Origin: a virus
Strand: one strand, 5' to 3'
Length of the DNA stretch: 57,454 bases
IMG/VR virus record: IMGVR_UViG_3300008459_000053
Coordinates: 1 to 57,454 of that record
The first letter of the stretch is position 1. Each line of letters begins with the position of its first letter. The notes beneath the pieces were generated by a model, which was not told the origin of the DNA, did not search any database, and saw only the letters and a program-made list of their open reading frames with translations. Both the position numbers and the translations under genes were made by a program. This document shows positions 24,401-32,366 of the stretch, in pieces.

Positions 24401-26543
24401 GCACGGCGGGAATAAACGAGATAACTGCGGAAACGCTCGCGCTCGTGCCGATAGCGTCCTCAGTTGTGGGCTCGAAGGTATCCGACACCGTCACGAGAGC
24501 ATCCGCCGAGGTACCGACGGCGGCGAGCGCCTCCGGCACGAAGAACAGACTTACCAGTGCATCAGTCGCCACTCCAAGCGCGTCGGACGTACTCGGACTG
24601 AGCGCGCTTCCAACCAGAGCATCCGTCGACGTGCCGACAGCGTCGGTAATATCGGGCGTAACCACGTCGGAGACGTGAACAGAAGGCGTTGCCGAAGTAC
24701 CGAGCGCCGGGTAGCTCTCGGGGGTTACTGCGTCGCCTATGATGACCGCTGGGTACGAAACGGTGCCTACGGCGTTGGCCGTCGTGACCTGGAACACGTC
24801 AGAGACGTGAACCGCAGGCGTGGCCGCCGTCCCCGAAGCGTCAGCTGCCGTAAGGGTGGGAGCGAGCGCAACGCTAGCATCAGTGCTCGTGCCGATGGCA
24901 TTGACCGCATCGGGCGTTACGGAATCCGAAACGTGTGCGGTTGCTCCGGCTGCCGTGCCAACGGCGTCGGACACCGTGGGCGCGAAGGAAGCCGCCACAA
25001 GGGCGCCCGAGGCCGTGCCGACTGCGTCAGCCGCATCGGGCTCGTAGACGTCAGAGACGTGCACCGTGGGCGAGGTAGAGGTGCCGAGTGCGTCTGTCGT
25101 GCCCGGCACGAGGGCCGAGCCTACCTGAATGTTAGATACCGTACCGACGGCGTCGGAGACCTCTACCGTAACTGCGTCAGAGACGTGAACAGTCGGGCTG
25201 GCAGACGTGCCGGCCGCAGACTCGCTAGAGGGCGTGATCCAATCGCCGATAATAACGACTGGGTAAGACTCTGTTCCTCTAGCGTGGGCCGCCTCAGGTC
25301 GGAAGACGTCTGAGACGTGTACGGTGGCGATGGATTCCGTCCCGAGGGCTGCCGCAGCCAAGGGAGAGTAGGCAACGCTCGGCAGCGTTGTAGCTTCGGT
25401 ACCGACTGCGTCGCTTGCCTGCGGGGAGAGACCAGAGGCCACCAAGGCATCAGCCGAGGTTCCGACGGCCGCTGTGGTCGCAGGGGTGAAGCTGTCAGAG
25501 ACGTGAACCAAGCGCTGCAGCAGGCGCAGGAACACACGCCCCGTGACCGGGTCGTCGGTCAGGGCGGCGACGAAGAAGTCCGGGACGGCGGAGGTGTCGA
25601 TCGTGACGTACGTGTCGAGGTCGCTCTGACCGCCGGGGAACGAGCCTGGTGTGTACCGGAAGAGGTCGTACTCGCCCGGGGTCGCGAAGGCAGCCGCCCC
25701 CAAGACGATGCGGGTAGGCCCTGCAAACAGCAGGGTACCCTCAACCGTCTGGGTGACGTTGATGAAAAGACCTTCCTCGCCCGAAGCCCCCACAGCGGCT
25801 GTAGTGGTGGGCGAAACCGCAAGGGCAATCAGGGGCACGGCCGCCGTACCGGTGGCATCGCTAGTCTCGGGCGAGACTGCGACGATGGCCCTAGCCAAGG
25901 CGGAGGTGCCGATAGCGTCTGCGACGGTAGTGTCGAACGAATCGGAAACGTGAACCGTGGCGTAGGCAACGGTCCCTACGGCGGGCTCGCTAGAGGGCGT
26001 GATCCAATCGCCAATAATAACGATCGGGTAGACCACACTACCCTTGGCGTCTACTGTTGCAGGCACCACGAAGTCTGAGACTGAGATAAAGACGTTCGAA
26101 ACTGTGCCGAGCGCGAAGGCAACGTCAGGCGTGAAGGTGTCAGAAACTACGACCTGAGCCTGAGCAGAAGACCCGATTGCGTCCGAGGCGTCGGGAGTGA
26201 CCACGTCAGAGACGTGAACCGTCAGCTCCGAGGGTGCGCCTACTGCGTCAGAAACCTCAGGAACGCTGACGTCGGAGACGTGTACCGTCGGAGAGGCAGA
26301 CGTGCCGATGGCGGGGGAGGCCTGCGGCGAAAAGGTATCGATGATACTTATGACGGGCGTTACGGAGGTTCCGATTGCCCCAAAGGCCTCAGGGACGAGG
26401 CCGTCATTGACGACGACCATCGGACGACCTACGGACGTACCAATCGCGTCTGCTGCAACAGGCGTAACCGTGGCATTCAGTGGAAGAATGCCGCCCGAAA
26501 AATACCAAAGTTTTCTAGGCCACCGCCATCCGCGCAAAAACAT
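21435..26543 (-). CDS. Giant repeat protein: about 61 units of a 20-22 residue motif
   Basis: 1702 residues. After a short N-terminus (MFLRGWRWPRK) nearly the whole protein is tandem repeats with the pattern VSDxxTPxxxDAxGTSxxAxV. Full units are 22 residues, shorter ones about 20. I count about 61. A variant pair with YPVVI/IGDWITPSSEPA recurs at units 7-8, 15-16, 23-24 and 38-39, so blocks of eight units seem to have duplicated. Two longer modules of roughly 75-80 residues interrupt units 11 and 42 (QTVEG.LxFxGPTRIVL...). The last 200 residues hold three related PATR-like units. Likely an extended virion fibre or adhesin. I know no described family with this motif. The start has GAGGTGA upstream, overlapping the previous stop. 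Confidence 0.85.
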   Translation of the reverse strand: MFLRGWRWPRKLWYFSGGILPLNATVTPVAADAIGTSVGRPMVVVNDGLVPEAFGAIGTSVTPVISIIDTFSPQASPAIGTSASPTVHVSDVSVPEVSDAVGAPSELTVHVSDVVTPDASDAIGSSAQAQVVVSDTFTPDVAFALGTVSNVFISVSDFVVPATVDAKGSVVYPIVIIGDWITPSSEPAVGTVAYATVHVSDSFDTTVADAIGTSALARAIVAVSPETSDATGTAAVPLIALAVSPTTTAAVGASGEEGLFINVTQTVEGTLLFAGPTRIVLGAAAFATPGEYDLFRYTPGSFPGGQSDLDTYVTIDTSAVPDFFVAALTDDPVTGRVFLRLLQRLVHVSDSFTPATTAAVGTSADALVASGLSPQASDAVGTEATTLPSVAYSPLAAAALGTESIATVHVSDVFRPEAAHARGTESYPVVIIGDWITPSSESAAGTSASPTVHVSDAVTVEVSDAVGTVSNIQVGSALVPGTTDALGTSTSPTVHVSDVYEPDAADAVGTASGALVAASFAPTVSDAVGTAAGATAHVSDSVTPDAVNAIGTSTDASVALAPTLTAADASGTAATPAVHVSDVFQVTTANAVGTVSYPAVIIGDAVTPESYPALGTSATPSVHVSDVVTPDITDAVGTSTDALVGSALSPSTSDALGVATDALVSLFFVPEALAAVGTSADALVTVSDTFEPTTEDAIGTSASVSAVISFIPAVQDALGTASETSVVVSDSFTPAGTHDGVGTSSDAQVSISEVFTPTVFDAIGTSEDATSVTSKTFTVSASDALGTSEPAIPMVDDAFSPSTTAAVGTSVDAVISISDYATPETSDAVGTVSDTTVSVSVRVTPGATDAEGMFEDALVVVSDSFTPEASNAVGTASEVTAHVSDRVTPEIFDAIGTSAAANISISKIYTPSTMDAKGTATYPVVIIGDWVTPSSEPALGTSSTPTVHVSDFVVPEVADALGTSSTSVAVVSFIPSVSDALGTEATPGVGISTAFTPVAVDAVGASGEEGTFVNVTQTVEGALVFVGPTRIVLNATAFATPGSYVLFDYGSFSGGQASLDTYVTIDTSAVPNLFAAALTDDTANTQVVLHLLQRLVYVSDVVTLDAVDAVGTAANALVAVATVPSSSDADGTSASAFVVVSVEPTAQDAAGTSASALVALSVAPSTSNALGTVADAVPATSVALVPSVSDAVGTEATAVVVIVSDRFTPTAFAALGTSTNALVAVSDSSTPDASDAVGTVVTPAVYTSVAPGTSDALGTSEPALIAVSSAVTPPASDALGTSENAIVAVSASFIPGVADAVGTAAIPETFLSVAPGTSAALGTSEDVVVAIGSVVTPATNNALGTVAAAQVVMVYVPAATDALGTVADAIVAATKVVTPGATNALGTSEAVLVAVTDSVTPAASDAVGTVADAAVASAHTPSAVHALGTVADAPVLIAYALVATNALGTSEDAIAVLTTDKIVTVTATNAIGTATNAAVSLAFTPTAVDGSGTSEDAIPRHPIQVSWNGPDLTLAGGSWSWSLTGDSYEGTQYVDGALAITGPTTVVLDPGIYPIGGNYVLFQYGSFPNPAQLSNLIIDATQLPLCFVEVVQDKPHKSHVVMRLKSGAPGVIYPPTAPGGSPVPTTLTIGKQFVEGDLTFSGATTLYLDASLYATDGTYELFEVTGAVTGLANLTVISEAGLYTTSITSSGTAPTIVSVTLT
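22045..26474 (-). repeat. Tandem repeat array, unit about 60-66 bp
   Basis: The DNA encoding the 61 units above. Units vary a lot at the nucleotide level but keep the DAxGT core. The two inserted modules (about 25505-25790 and 23255-23540) share a nearly identical DNA run encoding TYVTIDTSAVP. This is coding repetition, not a CRISPR array: repeats are not identical, there are no spacers and the frame never breaks. Confidence 0.85.
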
Positions 26544-26551
26544 GGCTCACC

Positions 26552-27346
26552 TCAGGCGAAGTCGTACTCAAGCTCGACGATCAGGTCGGTACCGGCGGGT
26601 TGCGCCGGTACGTCGAGGACAACTTGGAGGGTGCTAGCAATTGTCAGGTCGATAGGCCCAACCGACTGCGTGCTGTAACCAGCCGCTAAGGTCGAAATCG
26701 TGATCGGAGCTCCAACCAAGGAGTTGTTCACGAGCAGGCCAAGGGCGCCCCCTGCGACCGGGACACCGGACTTCGTGTAGAGGTGAACCGCCGTGATCTG
26801 GCGGGCCCGCTTCCACGCAGGGTAGAGAACGTAGGTGCCGCCCGCGATCAGAAAATCGCTGACGTCCATCGAGACGTGGCCGTGGCCCGGGTGCCCAGCG
26901 TTGGTCGAGGAGGGCGTACCGGCGTGGTCCCACTGCACACTCAGCGTGATATTGGTGGCGCTGTAGTTGTACACGACGAACTGGTCGTACTCGCCCTGCG
27001 AGTAGCAAGGGCCTCGCGGCGTCACGATCGCCCGGCGAGGGCCGTCGTACACGTCATGAGCGCTCTTCCCAAAGAAGAGGAAGTTGTCCGCGAACGGGTC
27101 AGAGACGTTCAGGACGACGACGTTGCGGTAGGTGTAGCCAGAGGGGGTGTACTGATCGCCGTCTTCGTAGGGATTGGTGGACTCCGCCCAAGTCCCACCA
27201 ATTCCGCCAGGTCCGAAAACCACCATCTGATCAGGCTCGATCGTACCCGTCCACTCGTGGGGGTCGATCTCAGCAGAGGCGGAAGCAAACTGCTTCGAGG
27301 GGTAGTAGGACCGCCCAAAGCGGATCGTCGAAGTAGGCGATGACAT
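26552..27346 (-). CDS. Beta-rich virion protein upstream of the repeat fibre
   Basis: 264 residues from the ATG at 27346. GAGGG stands just before it, while two earlier in-frame starts (ATG and GTG) lie in or beside a 9-bp hairpin. Residues 60-130 include DPFADNFLFFG and RRAIVTPRGPCYSQGEYDQFVVYN. The C-terminal 130 residues are beta-rich with a Gly/Ala stretch (PVAGGALGLLVNN). No family recognised. Its stop codon lies in the ribosome site of the giant repeat protein, so the two are coupled and may form one appendage. Confidence 0.78.
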   Translation of the reverse strand: MSSPTSTIRFGRSYYPSKQFASASAEIDPHEWTGTIEPDQMVVFGPGGIGGTWAESTNPYEDGDQYTPSGYTYRNVVVLNVSDPFADNFLFFGKSAHDVYDGPRRAIVTPRGPCYSQGEYDQFVVYNYSATNITLSVQWDHAGTPSSTNAGHPGHGHVSMDVSDFLIAGGTYVLYPAWKRARQITAVHLYTKSGVPVAGGALGLLVNNSLVGAPITISTLAAGYSTQSVGPIDLTIASTLQVVLDVPAQPAGTDLIVELEYDFA

Positions 27347-27378
27347 AATCCCTCGCTTGGCGTGTGGCGGATACATGA

Positions 27379-27401
27379 ATGCCACGCGGGTGGCGTGGCA
27401 T
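27379..27401. terminator. Perfect 9-bp hairpin between virion genes
   Basis: ATGCCACGC pairs with GCGTGGCAT across a five-base loop. It lies downstream of the 27445-27846 gene and upstream of the next ATG. There is no T-run on the - strand, so it could be a weak terminator or an RNA processing or translation control site. Confidence 0.5.
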
Positions 27402-27444
27402 CCAATCTCATGGGTTCAAACTAAGGCCACTCAATGAGTGCAGC

Positions 27445-27846
27445 TCACACAGGCGCCCAAATAGCGTAGAGCGTACGCGGCTGAGAGTCAGTAATAAGAG
27501 AGCTAGGTTCAATGGCAGCCTCAGGATTAGCCGTCGGAACGATCGACCAGCCTGCGAAAACAACATCAGCCTTCGTGGGATCATCCGGGAAGACCGATCC
27601 GTAGGTAGCCCCAACAACCGCGACAACCGAGGGAATGGCCCCTGGCGTACCACCCCTAGTGTCGAAAAAAACAATAGTGAGCCCAGCGAGCTCTGCAATC
27701 CTGGCCTCGAGCGCCGCGAGGCGCTCGCCAACGGCGAAAAGCGTACCCGCCGGGTTGAGAAGCTTGCTGAGAACGTCCGCCTGCGTGGCCGTGAGGGGAA
27801 CGGAGGCGTCGGAATTCTTACGATCAGTGACAACGTCGGGGTACAT
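27445..27846 (-). CDS. Anchor module plus InlB/Flg_new-like repeat protein
   Basis: 133 residues in two parts. Residues 1-48 are almost the same as the N-terminus of the next upstream protein (MYPDVVTDRKNSD, then KLLNPAG.LF.VG). The rest fits one Listeria-Bacteroides (InlB B-repeat, Flg_new) unit: VFFDTRGGTPGAI, TYGSVFPDDPTKA, VFAGWS, then LYAIW at the end. Such repeats are small beta-grasp-like surface domains in bacterial adhesins. Probably a short virion fibre using a common attachment domain. AAGGAG precedes the ATG. Confidence 0.85.
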   Translation of the reverse strand: MYPDVVTDRKNSDASVPLTATQADVLSKLLNPAGTLFAVGERLAALEARIAELAGLTIVFFDTRGGTPGAIPSVVAVVGATYGSVFPDDPTKADVVFAGWSIVPTANPEAAIEPSSLITDSQPRTLYAIWAPV

Positions 27847-27847
27847 G
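27818..27847. repeat. 30-bp repeat, copy 1 (gene-start duplication)
   Basis: Identical over 30 bases to 28881-28910. Both copies cover the start codon and the first ten codons (MYPDVVTDRK) of neighbouring fibre genes, supporting a recent duplication or ongoing recombination between them. Confidence 0.85.
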
Positions 27848-27865
27848 ATAACTCCTTACAAAAAA

Positions 27866-28909
27866 TTAAGAGACCGCAGTCAGTGAAACCTGCGTCACGC
27901 CAACGGACACCGCGCTGTTGCTGCCAAAATTGGCCACAACGTTGCCCTTCAGGAACGTTCCGCCAGCCGTAGCGAGCACGGCCTTGCCTGTGCCTGCCGC
28001 CACGTTGAAGCCCGTGTTGGACGCGACGAGGACCGACGAAGCGGCCACGAGCTCAACACCGGAGGCGTTGGCCACCGTGTTGGCCACGAGGCAGCTGCCG
28101 AGGCTCAGCGTGCAGCTCGCACCAACGCGCAGCGCCGCGACGGTCGAGCCGGTCTCAAAGCGCGTGGTGGCTGCCACCACGAGGTCACCACCGGTGACGT
28201 CGAGGGAGCGTCCGCCGTTGGCAAAGGAGCAGTCGACCAAGTTCAGGTAACGCACTGAGGTGGACAGCAGCGTGAGGGCGGACGCGACCTGACCGCCCTC
28301 GTGGGTGAAGAGGCAGTTCTCGAACTCAATCGTCGAGGTTGCATCGTCACCCGCGCACACGACCATGGCCGTCGTGGCAGTAGCCTCATCACGGTAGACG
28401 CGCACTCCGCTGAAGTAAGCCCGGATGGGATCGTCGCCGCCGAGCGTCAGCAGCGTATCATCGCCACCACCGCTGATGAGCAGGTTCGACACGTAAACCG
28501 TGTTGTCTGCTGCGGTGCCACCTTCGTCAGGCGCGAAGGTCAGGCTGCTGAGGACAACCTGCAGGGCCTTGGGAGGCTGCAGGCCCACGAGGCTGACGCC
28601 GCCCTTGAGCACGACGTCACCCCAGTTGCCCGCACCCACGACGACCACGTCGCCGGGGACTGCGGCGTCGATTGCGTCCTGCAGGCTCGCATACTCACCA
28701 CCTTCCTTGGTGATGAGGATGGTGTTGCCGGACTTGCCCTCAATGAGGGGAGCGCCAGCAAGCGTGGCCTCTGCCTTTGCGATGCGCCCACCCACGCGGA
28801 AGAGACTTCCGGCGGGGTTAAGGAGCTTGTCCAGAACCTCCGCCTGCTGGGCGGTAAGAGGCTCTGACACATCCGAGTTTTTACGATCAGTGACAACGTC
28901 GGGGTACAT
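27866..28909 (-). CDS. Tail spike-like protein: anchor module plus beta-helix
   Basis: 347 residues. Residues 1-48 match the anchor of the downstream 133-residue protein. Residues about 60-345 are a right-handed parallel beta-helix: the entry motif EGGEYASLQDAIDAAVPGDVV is typical of pectate lyase-like spikes, followed by regular turns (NTVYVSNLLISGGG, STIEFENCLFTHEGG, LNLVDCSFANGG). No catalytic residues stand out. Likely role is host polysaccharide or surface binding, perhaps cleavage. AAGGAG precedes the ATG. GC content and codon use match the neighbours. Confidence 0.88.
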   Translation of the reverse strand: MYPDVVTDRKNSDVSEPLTAQQAEVLDKLLNPAGSLFRVGGRIAKAEATLAGAPLIEGKSGNTILITKEGGEYASLQDAIDAAVPGDVVVVGAGNWGDVVLKGGVSLVGLQPPKALQVVLSSLTFAPDEGGTAADNTVYVSNLLISGGGDDTLLTLGGDDPIRAYFSGVRVYRDEATATTAMVVCAGDDATSTIEFENCLFTHEGGQVASALTLLSTSVRYLNLVDCSFANGGRSLDVTGGDLVVAATTRFETGSTVAALRVGASCTLSLGSCLVANTVANASGVELVAASSVLVASNTGFNVAAGTGKAVLATAGGTFLKGNVVANFGSNSAVSVGVTQVSLTAVS

Positions 28910-28910
28910 G
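28881..28910. repeat. 30-bp repeat, copy 2 (gene-start duplication)
   Basis: Second copy of the 30-base repeat at 27818-27847, 1063 bases away in the same orientation. A crossover between them would delete one C-terminal module and leave one intact gene. Confidence 0.85.
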
Positions 28911-28918
28911 GCAGCTCC

Positions 28919-29257
28919 TTAAAACACGCCCGCCCAAGCGTCGCCGTGACGGTCGGACTGGAACCAAACCTGGCCCTCAGTGAGGATCTTGATGCCCAGC
29001 CAGCGACCGCGAATAATCGCGATCTCGTTGCTGAGCCCACCGGCCTGCCCGGGGTAAGAAGCCCAAACGCGCGAAGGCCCGAGGACCTCGATCGTGTAGG
29101 GCGCGTCACACTGGACAACGTGCGCCGAAAACCGCGACGGATCGTAGTCCGTGTTGGCGCCGTCGAGCACGACCTCGCCGTTCTTCGGGCGCATTGGCCC
29201 GGTGACCTGAAGCCCCTTGAAGTTCAAGGGGCGGTTGAATGTGGTGAGCTCGCTCAT
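28919..29257 (-). CDS. Small virion-cluster protein
   Basis: 112 residues. Compact beta-rich sequence with MRPKNGEVVLDGANTDYDPSRF and WLGIKILTEGQVWFQSDRHG. No family recognised. TCGGAGGCGCA before the ATG is a good ribosome site. A 57-base gap upstream contains an AT-rich stretch with TAGCT/AGCTA, too weak for me to call promoter or terminator. Confidence 0.72.
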   Translation of the reverse strand: MSELTTFNRPLNFKGLQVTGPMRPKNGEVVLDGANTDYDPSRFSAHVVQCDAPYTIEVLGPSRVWASYPGQAGGLSNEIAIIRGRWLGIKILTEGQVWFQSDRHGDAWAGVF

Positions 29258-29314
29258 TGCGCCTCCGATTCTGGGAAAATAAATAGCTTGTCAGCTAAAA
29301 TGAAGCCGCTGCGT

Positions 29315-30202
29315 TCAGACTGGCGCAGGTGTTACCAAAGGTGGTGGGTTGAGGACCGCCAAGAACTCTACTGCGGAAGCCAGTGTACTAGAGAATATGC
29401 GGCTCGTGCCTTTGTAGATGTCGGTATCGTAGGCGTACAACGGGTGTGGGCCTGTGTTGTACGGGTTTCCGATGACGGTTTCTTCCGTCAGGGCATTGCC
29501 GCCGTAGGGGACGCTGACGGGCGTATAGACGGCTGGCTCGGAGGTGTAGTCTGGGTCAAGCAACCAAGTCTTTGGGATTAGGTCTTGCTGTGATTCGAAA
29601 AATATCAGCTCGAACAAGCAGCCGTCGCCAGACGTGAAAGTATCGGAGCCCTCAGGCTGGCCAGCTACGTTGTAGTCGATCAGGCGGCCAGGGGTTCGTT
29701 CGTGAGCTACGAACGGTAGGACAAAAAACTCCGTCGCGCCTCGGTGACGCTCCCAAGCCTTAGAGTCTGCGGCACTCCAATAAAGGGTTTTTACCTTTAC
29801 CAGCTCCATCTCGTCGGAGAGCGCCGTGTAATTGTCCGTGAAGAAAAGCTCGTCTCCGATCCTGACAAGTCGGTTGACATGCTTGCTCTGCCACTGGGTG
29901 CTGATAATGCTAAGGCGCTCTGTCCCAGGAAGGCCTGTATTAAAAAATACAAGATTGCCGGTTATCTTGACGTCCAAAAAAGAAAAGGCGAGGCGAGCGG
30001 CGTCATAGGTAGCTTGGAAAGTACCACGGGACCCGTACGCAAGCGTATGGAGCACCCTTCGCCAGTTCAGCTCTGGAATCTCGGAGCCCTGTGGAACCGG
30101 TACTCCGTAAATCCGAGCGAGGTCTCGGAACGCAGTTCCCTCAGCGCGGTGAACAAGCGTATCGCGCCAAGCCTCTTCCATCTGGGACCAAAGCGCGCGC
30201 AT
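29315..30202 (-). CDS. Baseplate or tail-end protein
   Basis: 295 residues. The N-terminus (MRALWSQMEEAWRDTLVHRAEG) is helical and resembles proteins that cap the baseplate and connect fibres, while residues 60-290 look beta-rich and end in PPPLVTPAPV. Family not recognised. It follows the duplicated cassette and overlaps it by TAATG. A fibre-connecting role is positional inference. Confidence 0.72.
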   Translation of the reverse strand: MRALWSQMEEAWRDTLVHRAEGTAFRDLARIYGVPVPQGSEIPELNWRRVLHTLAYGSRGTFQATYDAARLAFSFLDVKITGNLVFFNTGLPGTERLSIISTQWQSKHVNRLVRIGDELFFTDNYTALSDEMELVKVKTLYWSAADSKAWERHRGATEFFVLPFVAHERTPGRLIDYNVAGQPEGSDTFTSGDGCLFELIFFESQQDLIPKTWLLDPDYTSEPAVYTPVSVPYGGNALTEETVIGNPYNTGPHPLYAYDTDIYKGTSRIFSSTLASAVEFLAVLNPPPLVTPAPV

Positions 30203-30927
30203 TACAGCCTGCTCCTGGACTCTATGTCTCGGGTCACGGAGGTAACAATATCCCCAGTGGCAAACTCGGCTATGTTGTAGCTGGCGAGCTTAAAGGCAGT
30301 GTCTGCCTTTTCTGTGTACTCGACCTTAACTCCGTCGATCGAGATGCTGCCCGACGCCGGGAACCCAAGGGTGCTCTTGACGCGCAGGTACTGACCGCCG
30401 ATCGGAAAGTCTTCAGAAACGCGGGTCGTGGGTCGACCTCCGACGGCTTGGAGCTCTTTACCTGCCGCGAAAGTCAGAGCCTCCAAAAGTCCAAAGGCTC
30501 TCGGCCTAACAAGCGCGATGATCTCACCCTCCGGGTTTTCCAAATCTGGCGGGGCAAGAATATCTACGTCGATTCCAAACCGGACTAGTCCTGAGACCTC
30601 TACCTGCTCGCAAACAAGACGGTAGACCCCATTCGGGGTGAGCGGAGTCAGTGCAAGCAGGTAGGTGCCAGGAGCCGTTCGACTATACGAGAGAACAAAA
30701 GACCTGCCGTACGGCACCAGCTCCTCAAGAGAGAAGTTCTCTAAGAGAACCGCCCTTGAAGCGACGATCTCAATGCTCTCCGAATTTATAATTCGGACGT
30801 TAAGGATCGCAGGGATATCAAGCAGCGGGTCGCCGCAGCCTGTGCCCGGAGTCGGGGTGAGCAAATAATTGCCTGCCCCTCCTGGAGGAGGGCCGCCTAG
30901 GCTGTCTCCTGCTCCAACGGTGAGCAT
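30202..30927 (-). CDS. GAGD-repeat tail protein, copy B
   Basis: 241 residues. The start MLTVGAGDSLGG...GGAGNY echoes the Gly-Ala-Gly-Asp pattern of the 182-residue protein at 32367-32915. The body has YSRTAPGTYLLALTPLTPNGVYRLV, comparable to MPMVPLGVYTIQILY in that protein. C-terminal part includes GGQYLRVKSTLGFPASGSISIDG, a beta-sandwich-like segment often seen in tail proteins. Start overlaps the upstream stop as TGATG. Second member of a two-gene unit. Confidence 0.75.
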   Translation of the reverse strand: MLTVGAGDSLGGPPPGGAGNYLLTPTPGTGCGDPLLDIPAILNVRIINSESIEIVASRAVLLENFSLEELVPYGRSFVLSYSRTAPGTYLLALTPLTPNGVYRLVCEQVEVSGLVRFGIDVDILAPPDLENPEGEIIALVRPRAFGLLEALTFAAGKELQAVGGRPTTRVSEDFPIGGQYLRVKSTLGFPASGSISIDGVKVEYTEKADTAFKLASYNIAEFATGDIVTSVTRDIESRSRL

Positions 30928-32297
30928 CAGAGCACGTCCTGCTCATGCGGATTGTAGAGGCAGAAAGTCCCTTGAGCGTAAAACTGGTCAATCGAAGAGA
31001 GCACCTTAACTTGGAAGGAGACATCCTTTCCAACCAAGTCCTCTTCGGTGAAGGTACAGGTGGATGCTGGCGTGGCCGTTATAGGTACACCATTGGGCGC
31101 TGACGTCCCCGTCTGCCTGCGCTCGATCTCGGTTATCGTATAAGTGTTCGTGAGCTTTGTCTCGACTCTGAAAGTAAGCACACGCCAGTTAGCACCCGGG
31201 CCTATAACTGGGAAGACGTTGGAGAGCAGCGTAGAGGTTACACCGTCCACAACTCGGTTCAGTTCCCAAGTTATCGCACCTGCTCCGGCAGGGAGCAGGC
31301 AAGCAAGTGTCAAGTCGGCGCAGAGCTCCGACCCTTCTTGATGGCGCGTAAAAACTGGCGGAGAGTCGAGCAGGTCCCCCGTGATCGGGGAATCTGATTT
31401 TGTAAAGTACGCTTGAATGGCCGGAATGCCGGGGGCCCTGATGGGCTTAAGCGTCGTAGTATCTGTCGTGGGGACCAGGGAGATAGCCCCTGCTGTCAGC
31501 GTTATATCGCCTACCGCAGTGACGTTGACGTCAGAGTCAGCCTCCACGGTTGCGTCCCCACTAGCGCTAAGGCGAATGTCCCCGTTGTCAGCGGACACGT
31601 CGACGGATTCAACCTCAACGAGTAGCTGGCCGGTACCGGACAAATTAAGACCGTCGAAGCTGCTCAGCGAAGCTCCGTGTGACTCAAAGTGCAGCTTGAC
31701 ATGATCCCCGCCTACTTCGTGCCTGATAGTAAAAAACTTCTCATTCAATCCAGCGGTCTGCTGGTCCTGAATCAGAACGCCGTTGACGGTGACGTCTGTG
31801 CCTTGACCTGCCGGGACAATGGAATCCGCAGTCAGCGAATTTGTAGCCTCGTCGTAGTAAGGAAAAAGGTTTCCAGCGCGATCTACCAAGGCCCAGAGGT
31901 CCTCGATCCAACCATACTGCCCGCGCGCGGGCTTAACGAGCCCTGAGACCTCCTTCACACGAATCACACCGAACGCGGTAGAGAGCGGGGAGGTAAAATT
32001 GAAGGGCTCCGCGACCGCCTGCGTTGGATAGGGTGCTGCGTGTGAGGACCCGGTGTCGTCCGTGATCTTCAGGAAGACCACGTACGTCCCGCGACCATTC
32101 GCCCCACTGAGCGTAGGGGTCAAAGTGTTCGCCCCTGTAAGAATAGGTGCTGGCGAAAGGCTGGGCGGATACGTCACTAAAGCCCACTCATACACCGGGT
32201 TAGGTCCGACGGTGGACGTGGTGGCGGAGAGACTGACGGTCCCGGGTGGGTTATCGTAGGAGGCAGCTGGCCCAGTAACGCGGGGGATAGGTGGCAT
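30927..32297 (-). CDS. 456-residue fibre protein with Ig/PKD-like N-terminus, copy B
   Basis: 456 residues. Residues 1-95 look like an Ig/PKD-type beta-sandwich (YEWALVTYPPSLSPAPILTG, GTYVVFLKITDDTGSSHA). Residues 110-150 carry a linker shared with copy A (VIRVKEVSGLVKPARGQYGW). The middle holds a short beta-solenoid run with regular Ser/Asp/Val periodicity (VEVESVDVSADNGDIRLSA), like needle-type fibres. Copy A has the same length exactly. A virion fibre or spike component. No enzymatic motif seen. Confidence 0.82.
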   Translation of the reverse strand: MPPIPRVTGPAASYDNPPGTVSLSATTSTVGPNPVYEWALVTYPPSLSPAPILTGANTLTPTLSGANGRGTYVVFLKITDDTGSSHAAPYPTQAVAEPFNFTSPLSTAFGVIRVKEVSGLVKPARGQYGWIEDLWALVDRAGNLFPYYDEATNSLTADSIVPAGQGTDVTVNGVLIQDQQTAGLNEKFFTIRHEVGGDHVKLHFESHGASLSSFDGLNLSGTGQLLVEVESVDVSADNGDIRLSASGDATVEADSDVNVTAVGDITLTAGAISLVPTTDTTTLKPIRAPGIPAIQAYFTKSDSPITGDLLDSPPVFTRHQEGSELCADLTLACLLPAGAGAITWELNRVVDGVTSTLLSNVFPVIGPGANWRVLTFRVETKLTNTYTITEIERRQTGTSAPNGVPITATPASTCTFTEEDLVGKDVSFQVKVLSSIDQFYAQGTFCLYNPHEQDVL

Positions 32298-32326
32298 GTC
32301 AGATCCTCTCAGTCGATCGTAGGCAG

Positions 32327-32349
32327 CCTGTCATCCAAACAATGACGGG
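32327..32349. other. Hairpin between cassette copies
   Basis: CCTGTCAT and ATGACGGG pair (one G-T) across a seven-base loop, in the gap between the two cassette copies. No T-run on the - strand. Possible processing or weak termination site. Confidence 0.35.
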
Positions 32350-32366
32350 TGCAAGGAATGGCGCCC

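Noticed and set aside
24330-25313. Long open frames on the + strand opposite the giant repeat protein
   Set aside because: Created by the repetitive codons on the other strand. They lack starts with ribosome sites and any protein-like pattern.
21435-26543. Possible CRISPR-like array because of regular short repeats
   Set aside because: Repeats are degenerate, have no spacers and keep one reading frame, so this is protein-coding repetition.
29258-29314. AT-rich gap as promoter or terminator
   Set aside because: TAGCT/AGCTA stem is only five pairs of mostly A-T, and no spaced -35/-10 boxes were seen.
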